DNA of 16,995 nucleotides from Gammaproteobacteria bacterium (GTDB lineage: Bacteria; Pseudomonadota; Gammaproteobacteria; UBA6429; Thiohalophilaceae): contig JAHEDA010000018.1 of assembly GCA_024641445.1 (NCBI GenBank), positions 1-16,995 on the forward strand, in the 5' to 3' direction. Both the position numbers and the translations under genes were made by a program. Positions 8,088 to 15,198 of this stretch are shown here, piece by piece (positions within the stretch are counted from its first letter, which is position 1; the number at the start of each line of letters is the position of its first letter). The notes under the pieces were generated by a model. It did not search any database, was not told the origin of the DNA, and saw nothing but the letters and a program-made list of their open reading frames with translations.

Positions 8088-9257
8088 TTATTTACCTAGC
8101 ATCTCAAGCGTAAGCTTTGCCATATTTTCAATCCCGCCTGATGCACCCAATCGTCCCCTGACCTGACCCAACTCATTTCGCATGTTCATGCGATAGCTAT
8201 CATCATTCAGAATGCGTAATAAGGCGCCACTGATATTTTTCGGCGTCGCCCGATGCTGGATAAACTCCGGGGCTATCTCTTTATTTGCCACGATATTGCA
8301 GAGACCAATATAGGGGATCTTTAGCAGTCGTTTAACAATGTAGTACGAGAGCCAGGCGATGCGATTGATGACCACAAGCGGCGTGCCAAGGAGGGCAATC
8401 TCGAGGGTAACCGTGCCGGAGACGGTAATAATGGCATCGCAGCTTGCAATGACATCATGGCTTCGATGGCGAATAAGCTTTATGTCAAGTCCGCTCAGCG
8501 TGATCGCAGGGATAACCATGTCGGCCTTAAGGGTAGAGGCGAGCGGCAAGAGAAACTGGATATCTGTACGTTGCCGTGCAAGCTCTTGTGCGGACTCCAT
8601 GATGGTCTGGAGGAGCCGCTTTAGTTCGCTACGACGACTGCCGGGAAAAAGGCCGAGGACGGGTCGACTCGGGTCGACTCCAAACTCGCGGCAAAGGGTG
8701 TTGCGATCTGCGCTGGCGTTGACCTCTTCTACGAGTGGGTGCCCGACAAATCGTACTGGTACATTGTGTTTGAGGTAGAAGGCCTCCTCGAAGGGAAAGA
8801 CCACGGCCATCATGTCGACGCGTTTACGTATCGTATGTACACGATGCTGTCGCCAGGCCCAGACCTGCGGGCTGATATAGTAGAGCACCTTTACGCCGCA
8901 TTCTTTGGCCGTCTTGGCCAGGCGGAGATTGAATTCGGGATAGTCGGTAAGAAGTAGCAAATCGGGTGGGGTCGTGCGCAGGATTTGACGCATTTGATCC
9001 AGCGCCCCGAAAATGACTTTGCGATGAGCCAGCACCTCAAACAGTCCCACCACGGCCAGTTCTGCCGAATCCACCAGTGTTTCCACACCGGCCTCACGCA
9101 TGCAATCTCCACCGATACCAAAGAACTCTATCGTGGGTTCTTTTCGCAGGACTGCGTGGACTACCTTGGCGGCATGTAGATCGCCGGAGGCCTCCCCGGC
9201 GATGATCATGACTCGCTGAGGGGTATGCGGTTTACTTGCAGGCGCTACGGATGACAT
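8088..9257 (-). CDS. lpxB: Lipid-A-disaccharide synthase
   Basis: Glycosyltransferase (GT19) that joins UDP-2,3-diacylglucosamine and lipid X (2,3-diacylglucosamine 1-phosphate) to form the tetra-acyl disaccharide 1-phosphate at the inner face of the inner membrane. Family motifs are MIIAGEASGDLHA (17-29), TDYPEFN (104-110), GLFPGSRRSE (202-211) and SGTVTLE (280-286). The open frame runs back to 9359 inside gnnB. I chose the ATG at 9257, giving 389 residues (E. coli 382) with a 26-bp overlap with the end of gnnB; an internal ATG at 9209 directly before IIAGEASGD is an alternative. It normally follows lpxA on the same strand, but here it is on the opposite strand and last in a gnnA-gnnB-lpxB unit. 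Confidence 0.96.
   Translation of the reverse strand: MSSVAPASKPHTPQRVMIIAGEASGDLHAAKVVHAVLRKEPTIEFFGIGGDCMREAGVETLVDSAELAVVGLFEVLAHRKVIFGALDQMRQILRTTPPDLLLLTDYPEFNLRLAKTAKECGVKVLYYISPQVWAWRQHRVHTIRKRVDMMAVVFPFEEAFYLKHNVPVRFVGHPLVEEVNASADRNTLCREFGVDPSRPVLGLFPGSRRSELKRLLQTIMESAQELARQRTDIQFLLPLASTLKADMVIPAITLSGLDIKLIRHRSHDVIASCDAIITVSGTVTLEIALLGTPLVVINRIAWLSYYIVKRLLKIPYIGLCNIVANKEIAPEFIQHRATPKNISGALLRILNDDSYRMNMRNELGQVRGRLGASGGIENMAKLTLEMLGK
8661..8680. repeat. Perfect 10-bp tandem duplication inside lpxB
   Basis: The 10-mer GGGTCGACTC occurs twice back to back. On the coding strand it spans the VDPSRP codons before the GLFPGSR motif. The length is not a multiple of three, so loss or gain of one unit would shift the lpxB frame. 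The encoded peptide fits the family (a DPSxPV segment is usual here), so this is probably chance rather than a functional repeat. Confidence 0.6.
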
Positions 9258-10323
9258 CAACAATCCGTTTGATCTGGGATTCACCCAGGTCGGGGTGGAT
9301 GGGTAGCGACATGCATTCTGAGGCCACCTTCTCGCTGACGGGCATGGGGATGTCAGCATAGTCTACCGCAAAGACCTTTTGCTTGTGCAGAGGAATGGGG
9401 TAATAGACGGCTGAGGAAATCTTGTTATCGCTAAGGGCCTTCATGATGGCATCACGCTGGCTACTCAGAAGGGTATATTGATGATAGACATGATTACCGA
9501 TTTCATCCTCAAAGGGTGGAGTAACGATGTCAGCCAGCAGTTTGCTATAGGTATGGGCAACACGTCGCCGCTCACGATTATACTCTTCGACATGCTTCAA
9601 TTTGATGCGCAGGATGACAGCCTGTAGTTCATCCAGACGGCTGTTGTATCCGATGATGCTGTGATGATAGCGCTCATAACTGCCATGATTGCGCAGAACC
9701 TTCATCTCATTGGCCAGGTGATCGTCGTTGGTGGTAATCATGCCGCCATCGCCGTAACACCCGAGATTCTTGCTCGGGAAGAAGCTGTGGCAACCCGCAA
9801 TGCCAAAATTACCGGTCATGGTCTTACCGATGGCAGCACCAAAGGATTGGGCACAATCCTCCACAACCATGAGATTGTGTTTCTTGGCGATTGCCGTAAT
9901 GCGTGGCATGTCTGCGGGTTGGCCGAACAGGTGTACGGGAATGATAGCGCGGGTCTTCGGGGTGATCGCCTGTTCGATTAGCTCAGGGTCGATATTAAAG
10001 GTCTTGGGGTCAATATCAACAAAGACGGGTACCGCGCCGATGTAGCATATTGCCTCGGCAGTGGCGATGAAGGTGAAAGGGGTTGTTATCACCTCGTCAC
10101 CGGGTTGGAGTCCTGCGGCACGCAGGGCAAGATGCAGTGCATCAGTCCCGGAGGCACACGCAACCGCATGCTTGGCGCCAAGATATTGGGCGGCCTCTTG
10201 CTCGAATGCGCTGACATTAGGGCCCATTACAAACTGGGTGTTCTCCAATGCCGTCATCAGGGCAGTGTCGATCTCCGCCTTGAGCTTGTGGTACTGACCT
10301 TTCAAGTCAACCATTGGGATCAT
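9232..10323 (-). CDS. gnnB: PLP-dependent sugar aminotransferase, probable GnnB (UDP-GlcNAc 3-oxo transaminase)
   Basis: DegT/DnrJ/EryC1/StrS-family aminotransferase. In the GnnB role it transaminates the 3-keto product of GnnA with glutamate, giving UDP-2-acetamido-3-amino-2,3-dideoxy-glucose (UDP-GlcNAc3N). The Schiff-base lysine is K185 in SFFPSKNLGCYGDGG. The ASGTDAL phosphate-binding turn (57-63) and EDCAQS (155-160) are also visible. The frame opens at 10341, but I chose ATG 10323: GAGGT lies 6 nt before it, and MIPMVDLKxQ is the usual family N-terminus, giving 363 residues. The family also includes WbpE/WlbC-type enzymes for O-antigen sugars, so sequence alone does not settle the product. 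The link with gnnA and lpxB, including the 26-bp overlap with lpxB, favours the lipid A role. Confidence 0.85.
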   Translation of the reverse strand: MIPMVDLKGQYHKLKAEIDTALMTALENTQFVMGPNVSAFEQEAAQYLGAKHAVACASGTDALHLALRAAGLQPGDEVITTPFTFIATAEAICYIGAVPVFVDIDPKTFNIDPELIEQAITPKTRAIIPVHLFGQPADMPRITAIAKKHNLMVVEDCAQSFGAAIGKTMTGNFGIAGCHSFFPSKNLGCYGDGGMITTNDDHLANEMKVLRNHGSYERYHHSIIGYNSRLDELQAVILRIKLKHVEEYNRERRRVAHTYSKLLADIVTPPFEDEIGNHVYHQYTLLSSQRDAIMKALSDNKISSAVYYPIPLHKQKVFAVDYADIPMPVSEKVASECMSLPIHPDLGESQIKRIVDVIRSACK

Positions 10324-10329
10324 GTAACT

Positions 10330-10334
10330 ACCTC
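10330..10334 (-). promoter_or_regulatory. Shine-Dalgarno that sets the gnnB start
   Basis: GAGGT on the minus strand, 6 nt before the ATG at 10323. It lies in the 28-bp gap between the gnnA stop and gnnB, and decides between this start and the upstream in-frame ATG at 10341, which lacks such a site. Confidence 0.7.
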
Positions 10335-10351
10335 GTTTCAATAAGACGTGA

Positions 10352-11293
10352 TTATGTTGTCTTTTTTAACAGCTGTGTGATGGCCATTGCTGTCTCCAGT
10401 GCGCGCTTACCATCGGCACCGCTGACCACAGGGGGGAGACCACGCTGTATGCTGTTGATGAATGCGGCGATCTCACTCTTGAGTGCATCGCCCTGTTCGA
10501 ATACGCGCTCTTCACTGACGATATTCGCGATACCAGGATGTGACTCGCCATCGCCCTTACGATGGATGCCCAGTTTCTTGTTCTGAAAATCGATGGTGAT
10601 ATACGCATTATGCTGAAACAGACGCATCTTGCGCTCGCTCTTCATCCCCGCACGACTGGCGGTAACATTGGCGACGCAACCATTTTCAAAGCGCAGGTGT
10701 GCATTGGCAATATCGATATCCTTCGACAACACCGAGACACCATTTGCATCAATATTGCTAAGAGGGGAGCCGACAATATCGAGGATAATATCGATGTCAT
10801 GAATCATGAGGTCAAGGACGACGTTGACATCGGCGCCGCGAGGATTAAATGGGGCGACACGGTGCGATTCGATGAACAACGGCTGTTCCAGTATATCTTC
10901 AAGTGCGAGGATCGCGGGATTGAAGCGTTCAAGATGTCCAACCTGCAATACGACTTGGTTTGCCTCGGCGATTGCGACGAGTTCCTCGGCCTCTGCCACG
11001 GTAGCGGTAATTGGTTTTTCCAACAGGACATGAATACCCTTTTGTAAAAACTCTTTGGCAACCTCGTAATGGCGTTGAGTGGGTACGACAATGCTGACTG
11101 CCTGAACCCGGTCCAGTAATTCCCGATAATCGGTGACGGCCTCCACCCCATTTTGCTGGGCGATGGAGGAGGCATTGTCCTGATTTGCATCGCAGACTGC
11201 GATGAGCTCGGAGCCTGGAAGTTGGGAATACTTCTGAGCATGGAATTTGCCGAGATATCCAACGCCAATAACCGCAGTTTTGATCGCTTGCAC
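10352..11293 (-). CDS. gnnA: NAD(P)-dependent sugar oxidoreductase, probable GnnA (UDP-GlcNAc 3-dehydrogenase)
   Basis: Gfo/Idh/MocA-family oxidoreductase of 313 residues. GnnA oxidises the 3-OH of UDP-GlcNAc with NAD to the 3-keto sugar used by GnnB. The Rossmann loop GVGYLG is at 10-15, the family EKP at 92-94, and a probable catalytic-region His at H165 in LMIHDID. The GHLERFNPA stretch (119-127) is, as I recall, shared by GnnA-like proteins. The start is GTG at 11293: no other start codon lies upstream before an in-frame stop, and the Rossmann strand begins directly after it. No good Shine-Dalgarno is visible. It leads the gnnA-gnnB-lpxB unit. Many sugar dehydrogenases share this fold, so the specific role rests mainly on context. 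Confidence 0.83.
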   Translation of the reverse strand: MQAIKTAVIGVGYLGKFHAQKYSQLPGSELIAVCDANQDNASSIAQQNGVEAVTDYRELLDRVQAVSIVVPTQRHYEVAKEFLQKGIHVLLEKPITATVAEAEELVAIAEANQVVLQVGHLERFNPAILALEDILEQPLFIESHRVAPFNPRGADVNVVLDLMIHDIDIILDIVGSPLSNIDANGVSVLSKDIDIANAHLRFENGCVANVTASRAGMKSERKMRLFQHNAYITIDFQNKKLGIHRKGDGESHPGIANIVSEERVFEQGDALKSEIAAFINSIQRGLPPVVSGADGKRALETAMAITQLLKKTT

Positions 11294-11439
11294 CTGGGGG
11301 GTCTCGCCGGGTAGGGAGGTTAATTGAGGTCATAATGTTCGCATTGTTTACATGACAAATCAATTGTATGGCGGCGAAACTGGCATACCTAATTGGGTGA
11401 GGGTATGCTGCGGATGAAATGTTATTGAAGAGAGTATAA
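11294..11439. promoter_or_regulatory. Divergent intergenic region between gnnA and rnhB
   Basis: This 146-bp gap must hold the promoter of the leftward gnnA-gnnB-lpxB unit, because no gene lies upstream of gnnA on that strand, and probably one for rightward rnhB. On the minus strand TTGTCA (11358-11353) resembles a -35 box, with CATTAT (11337-11332) as a poor -10 after only 15 nt. On the plus strand I find no convincing pair. GAAGAGAG before the rnhB ATG is a plausible ribosome binding site. The function is inferred from gene orientation rather than from strong motifs. Confidence 0.4.
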
Positions 11440-12039
11440 ATGCAAGAGATGTTTACTTTTACGGCCAATGTGCGACGAATGGCCGGTGTTGACGAGGTCG
11501 GTCGGGGTCCGCTGGCCGGGCCAGTGGTCGCCGCTGCCGTTATCCTCGACCCGGCTCGCCCCATAAAGGGCCTGGCCGACTCGAAGAAATTGAGTCCGGC
11601 TAAACGGGAATTCCTTGCCGAAGAGATCAAATTGATGTCGATGGCCTGGGCCATCGGGCGGGCCGAGGTGAAAGAGATAGATGAACTGAATATCCTTCAG
11701 GCGAGTCTGTTAGCCATGCAGCGTGCCGTGGCTGCGTTGAGGATTGCCCCAGACTTTTGTCAGGTCGATGGGAATAAGCTCCCGCACTTACCCTGCCCAG
11801 CTGAGGCCATTGTGAAGGGCGACGCCACGATACCCGCCATTAGCGCGGCCTCGATCCTGGCCAAGGTTTACCGTGACTCTGAGATGGCGGCCATGGATGT
11901 GGAGTATCCCGGCTATGGTTTCGCACTCCACAAAGGCTACCCAACCGAGCAACACCGACATGCTCTTCGGCAGCTTGGTGCCTGCGCGATTCACCGGCGT
12001 TCCTATGCCCCGGTGCAGGCGGTATTGAAAATGGAATAG
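11440..12039 (+). CDS. rnhB: Ribonuclease HII
   Basis: Cleaves the RNA strand of RNA-DNA hybrids and cuts 5' of single ribonucleotides embedded in DNA, starting ribonucleotide excision repair. The catalytic acidic residues are D18 and E19 in GVDEVGRGPLAGP, D110 in VDGN and D128 in KGDATIP, with the same spacing as E. coli (D16, E17, D108, D126). The ISAASILAKVYRD motif is at 134-146. Length is 199 (E. coli 198). The start ATG at 11440 has GAGAG 5 nt upstream; a second ATG three codons later is possible. In many gammaproteobacteria it directly follows lpxB and precedes dnaE. Here lpxB points away from it and two genes separate it from dnaE. Confidence 0.96.
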   Translation: MQEMFTFTANVRRMAGVDEVGRGPLAGPVVAAAVILDPARPIKGLADSKKLSPAKREFLAEEIKLMSMAWAIGRAEVKEIDELNILQASLLAMQRAVAALRIAPDFCQVDGNKLPHLPCPAEAIVKGDATIPAISAASILAKVYRDSEMAAMDVEYPGYGFALHKGYPTEQHRHALRQLGACAIHRRSYAPVQAVLKME

Positions 12040-12115
12040 ATTTGGGGTGTAGTAAAAGCGTAGGCTAGTCCGCAGGTCTAAACGGACGCTATTTTGGTAG
12101 ATACTGGAGTTAAAG

Positions 12116-12676
12116 ATGTCACAACCTTTGATCCTCCGGCTAGATGTCACGGGCCAGCCCGTCAAGTGGATGGTTTGGCAGGAGGCGATCTGCATGTATG
12201 CCAAGGGCATGGTGGCCTGGACGGCGGGAGAGAATATGTTTTCCTTTCATGGCGGCTACAGTCGAGTCACCGGGCTGCGTAGCCAAATTGAGGTTAATTC
12301 GATTATTGCCCTGCGCGGTGAGTATCAGCGTAAGCATCACCACCACGCCCCCCCCCTCACCAATCGCGAGCTGTTCCGACGGGACCACCATCTGTGCATG
12401 TACTGTGGGCGCGAACATCATGAGACTGAACTCACCCGCGACCATGTCAAACCCCTGTCGCAAGGGGGAAGGGACCACTGGTCGAATGTCGTCACTGCCT
12501 GCAAACGCTGCAACACCCACAAGGGGGGGTATACACCAGAACAGGCAAAAATGGCCCTGCTGGCGATCCCCTATGTGCCCAATCATGCCGAGTATCTGGT
12601 GCTTCGCAACCGGTTGATCCTTTCTGACCAGATGGAGTTCCTCAAGGCCCAGTTTTCCTCTGCCCTCTGTCTTTGA
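12116..12676 (+). CDS. HNH endonuclease family protein of unknown role
   Basis: A 186-residue protein with a C-terminal HNH nuclease module. A zinc ribbon is formed by C94/C97 (CMYCG) and C129/C132 (CKRC). The core has D109-H110 in RDHVKP, the GG at 117-118, N124 and N133 (CNxxKGG). The first 75 residues resemble the N-terminal part of the widespread McrA-like HNH proteins of COG1403 (an ILRLD strand, then a conserved W and helix). GGAG lies 6 nt before ATG 12116. It sits 76 bp after rnhB, possibly in one transcript. There is no intron, intein or phage gene near it, so a homing role is not indicated; nuclease activity and target are unknown. A nine-C run crosses codons at 12348-12356. Confidence 0.85.
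   Translation: MSQPLILRLDVTGQPVKWMVWQEAICMYAKGMVAWTAGENMFSFHGGYSRVTGLRSQIEVNSIIALRGEYQRKHHHHAPPLTNRELFRRDHHLCMYCGREHHETELTRDHVKPLSQGGRDHWSNVVTACKRCNTHKGGYTPEQAKMALLAIPYVPNHAEYLVLRNRLILSDQMEFLKAQFSSALCL
12348..12356 (+). repeat. Nine-C homopolymer inside the HNH gene
   Basis: Nine consecutive C cross the Ala-Pro-Pro-Leu codons between the N-terminal part and the HNH module. One slipped base would truncate the protein before the nuclease motifs. The gene is probably non-essential, so slippage could act as an on/off switch; this is inference. Confidence 0.8.
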
Positions 12677-12861
12677 TTAGGTCATGATCCCCTAACGTTG
12701 AAGTCTGTAGATATATAGAAATTACCCTCGAGTGGGCCAAATTACTATCACCGACGGGCGAGGTTGGGTATCTTGCAATTGGATTGCCCTTCACGGATAG
12801 TGAGGCCGGTAACACGTATCTTAACTGCTGAATATACTGAATTTAAAGATAGAACAAACGC
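12677..12861. other. 185-bp gap between HNH gene and kinase gene
   Basis: I see no ORF with family character and no convincing terminator: TTAGG/CCTAA (12677-12681 and 12691-12695) can pair but has no T-run. Two possible sigma-70-type promoters occur. One is TTGCAA (12773-12778), 17 nt, GATAGT (12796-12801). The better-placed one is listed separately. The gap suggests that the kinase is transcribed on its own. Confidence 0.4.
12809..12838 (+). promoter_or_regulatory. Candidate sigma-70-type promoter of the kinase gene
   Basis: GTAACA (12809-12814, 4/6 to TTGACA), an 18-nt spacer and TATACT (12833-12838, 5/6 to TATAAT). A transcript would start near 12845, leaving a leader of only about 17 nt without a clear Shine-Dalgarno before ATG 12862. 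The call is from motif match only. Confidence 0.35.
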
Positions 12862-15198
12862 ATGGCCAAAGTAGACAAAGATGAGGTCGAGCGCCGCCTT
12901 GCTGAACTGCGTCATTCCTATCTGCAGGAATTGCCGAGCAAGCTGGCGGTTATCGGTAAGCTTTGGCTCCAATTATGTGATACTTGGGAGCCCGAACTTG
13001 CAAAGAAGTTACATCATGCCTGCCATACCCTAGCCGGGTCTGGCGCAACATTTGGGCTTCCTGATCTGAGTCGCAGCGCCCGGGCCATGGAGCATTTTCT
13101 TAAGAACCTAAATGATAAGGGTCGTGTTCCGACGCCTCCTGAATATTCACAAATGCAGGAGTCCTGCGACGCGCTTCTAAACGGTGGCTTGTCTGGTTTA
13201 AACAGTGTCGACGGTATTTCGTCGGTGGGAATACCTCACTCTAAGAGTGAACACGATTCCTCCCGCCTAGTGTATCTGGTCGAAGACGATGTCTCCACGG
13301 CCAGTGAGATCGGTATGAAGCTGACCGCCGCAGGCTTTTTGACCAGGACCTTCCATACCCTCGAGAGTTTCGAACAGGCCTATACCAATCGTTGGCCCGA
13401 TGCCATCATTATGGATATCGTGTTTCCAGAAGATGATGTGGGGGGGGTGCATATCCTGCAAAAGCTCCACAGTAAATATTTGGATCTACCACCAATAATT
13501 ATGATCTCAATGCGCTCCGATATTCAGTCGCGGCTTGGAGCGGTGCATGCAGGGGCTGCACGTTATTTTACCAAGCCACTCAATCTCGAAAAATTTATTA
13601 GTACGCTCGATGGGTTGACTACACGCGTTCCACGCGAGGCCTACCGGGTATTGATCATTGACGATGATAAAACGCTTGTGCAATACCACGCCACCATCCT
13701 GCATCAAGCAGGGATGCGGACGATGATTATTGATGACCCTCTTAAGTGCCTGGAGGCCTTAAGCGAGTTCTCCCCCGATCTTGTCCTGATGGATGTCTAT
13801 ATGCCGGAGTGCTCTGGCCTGGAGTTGGCGTCCGTTATTCGTCAGGATGACAGTTTCGCACAAATGCCAATCGTGTTTCTCTCAACCGAGCATGACTTGG
13901 GTAAACAACTCTACGCGATGAATCTTGGCGGCGATGACTTTCTGACGAAGCCTGTCGAGCCTGGCCATCTTGTGGCGGCAGTCACCGCGCGCGTGAATAG
14001 ATCACGCTGGCTATATCGTCTGCAACAAGAGCTCCATGTGGCGTTAAGCGAGAATGAAGAGCACCGTCGAGAACTTGCGGTCAAAGAAGAGCGGTTAAAG
14101 CGCAGCCAAATCTTTGCCAATATAGGCACATGGGACTGGGATATCGTCAGTGGCGTGCTGGTTTGGTCTGAGCGGATAGCCCCTTTATTCGGTTATCCAA
14201 ATGGCGAACTCGAGACAACCTACGATAATTTTCTCAATGCCATTCACCCTGATGATCGACGGATGGTCGTGGATGCCGTCAACAACTGTGTACAACACAG
14301 CGCTGTGTATGACATCGAACACCGCGTGGTCTGGCCCGATGGTACCGTACGATGGCTAAGTGAAAAGGGTAATGTGGTCCGTGATTCAAACGGTAAGCCG
14401 CTACGCATGTTGGGAGTCGTTCAGGATATTCACCAACGAAAATTGTTGGAGGAGAATTTGGAGGAGCAGAAGGACTTGGCCAACCAGGCCAATCGAGCCA
14501 AATCAGAGTTTTTATCCCGCATGAGTCATGAGCTGCGTACCCCCATGAATGCCATTCTGGGCTTTAGCCAATTATTACTGACCGACGATGAAAGCCCATT
14601 ATCGGAATCACAGACGGATAATATTCACGAGGTAATGCGTGCTGGCGAGCACCTGCTTGAACTAATAAATGAAGTGTTGGATCTGGCGCGCATTGAGGCG
14701 GGCAAAATGGTGCTGAACCTTGTAGAGGTAGAGCTCTTGCCCATCCTCAAACATGCATTACATCTGGTTAGCCCGATGGCAACATCACGTAACATTACGG
14801 TCACCACTGAGATACGTTGCAGTGGTACTGTCTATGTCATGGCTGACAGGACTCGGTTGCGACAGGTATTATTAAATCTTTTGTCCAATGCGATAAAATA
14901 TAATAAGCCCTCTGGTCAAGTAAGCTTGACGTGTGTGCTTACGGAAGACGGTGAGACTGTCCGCATGTCCGTTATTGATACGGGCCCTGGGTTATCACCG
15001 GAACAGCAAGTTCAGTTGTTCCAGTCATTCAATCGTTTGGAGGCAGAGCAATCAAACGTGCAAGGAACAGGCATCGGTCTGGTGATTACCAAACGACTCG
15101 TTGAGTTGATGCGAGGCCAGATTGGTGTTGAGAGTGAGATCGATAAGGGCTCATGCTTCTGGTTTGATTTGCCTCGGGTCCACCCGGCAGAACTCTAG
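12862..15198 (+). CDS. Soluble hybrid sensor histidine kinase (Hpt-REC-REC-PAS-HisKA-HATPase)
   Basis: A 778-residue two-component phosphorelay protein. Domains in order: an N-terminal Hpt helix bundle (about 1-110) with H55 in HTLAGS; a first receiver (136-250) with D142/D143, phosphorylation site D185, S216 and K238; a second receiver (262-376) with D267-D269, D311, S341/T342 and K363; a charged coiled linker (385-413); a PAS fold (415-525); HisKA with phospho-His H556 in SHELRTP; and HATPase_c with N676, DTGPG (706-710) and GTGIG (735-739). No transmembrane segment or signal peptide is visible, so it is probably cytoplasmic with the PAS as input. Most hybrid kinases carry receivers and Hpt after the kinase; here they precede it. 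No response regulator gene lies nearby. Signal and output are unknown. No strong ribosome binding site is seen. Confidence 0.92.
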   Translation: MAKVDKDEVERRLAELRHSYLQELPSKLAVIGKLWLQLCDTWEPELAKKLHHACHTLAGSGATFGLPDLSRSARAMEHFLKNLNDKGRVPTPPEYSQMQESCDALLNGGLSGLNSVDGISSVGIPHSKSEHDSSRLVYLVEDDVSTASEIGMKLTAAGFLTRTFHTLESFEQAYTNRWPDAIIMDIVFPEDDVGGVHILQKLHSKYLDLPPIIMISMRSDIQSRLGAVHAGAARYFTKPLNLEKFISTLDGLTTRVPREAYRVLIIDDDKTLVQYHATILHQAGMRTMIIDDPLKCLEALSEFSPDLVLMDVYMPECSGLELASVIRQDDSFAQMPIVFLSTEHDLGKQLYAMNLGGDDFLTKPVEPGHLVAAVTARVNRSRWLYRLQQELHVALSENEEHRRELAVKEERLKRSQIFANIGTWDWDIVSGVLVWSERIAPLFGYPNGELETTYDNFLNAIHPDDRRMVVDAVNNCVQHSAVYDIEHRVVWPDGTVRWLSEKGNVVRDSNGKPLRMLGVVQDIHQRKLLEENLEEQKDLANQANRAKSEFLSRMSHELRTPMNAILGFSQLLLTDDESPLSESQTDNIHEVMRAGEHLLELINEVLDLARIEAGKMVLNLVEVELLPILKHALHLVSPMATSRNITVTTEIRCSGTVYVMADRTRLRQVLLNLLSNAIKYNKPSGQVSLTCVLTEDGETVRMSVIDTGPGLSPEQQVQLFQSFNRLEAEQSNVQGTGIGLVITKRLVELMRGQIGVESEIDKGSCFWFDLPRVHPAEL
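13440..13447 (+). repeat. Eight-G homopolymer inside the hybrid kinase
   Basis: Eight consecutive G cover Val-Gly-Gly-Val codons of the first receiver domain, just after the phosphorylation Asp. It is a potential slippage or sequencing-error site. Confidence 0.75.

Noticed and set aside
9258..9359. Longer lpxB start at 9359
   Set aside because: It would overlap gnnB by 128 bp and add 34 residues with no match to the LpxB N-terminus. ATG 9257 gives a normal family length.
9232..11293. gnnA/gnnB as part of an O-antigen cluster
   Set aside because: No glycosyltransferase, epimerase or flippase gene is nearby; the only partner is lpxB. The sequence family alone does not exclude it, so confidence in the gene names is reduced.
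10929..11654. 241-codon minus-strand open frame across gnnA and rnhB
   Set aside because: It is a shadow frame over two genes with clear family motifs, and has no recognisable domain of its own.
12068..12090. GTCCG/CGGAC inverted repeat between rnhB and the HNH gene as a terminator
   Set aside because: The stem is only 5 bp with a 10-nt loop, and only ATTTTGG follows, so it is too weak to call.
12116..12676. HNH gene as a homing endonuclease or part of a restriction system
   Set aside because: No intron, intein, methyltransferase or phage gene is nearby, and the gene is free-standing between intact neighbours.
12677..12695. TTAGG/CCTAA hairpin just after the HNH stop
   Set aside because: Short stem with no T-run; likely chance.
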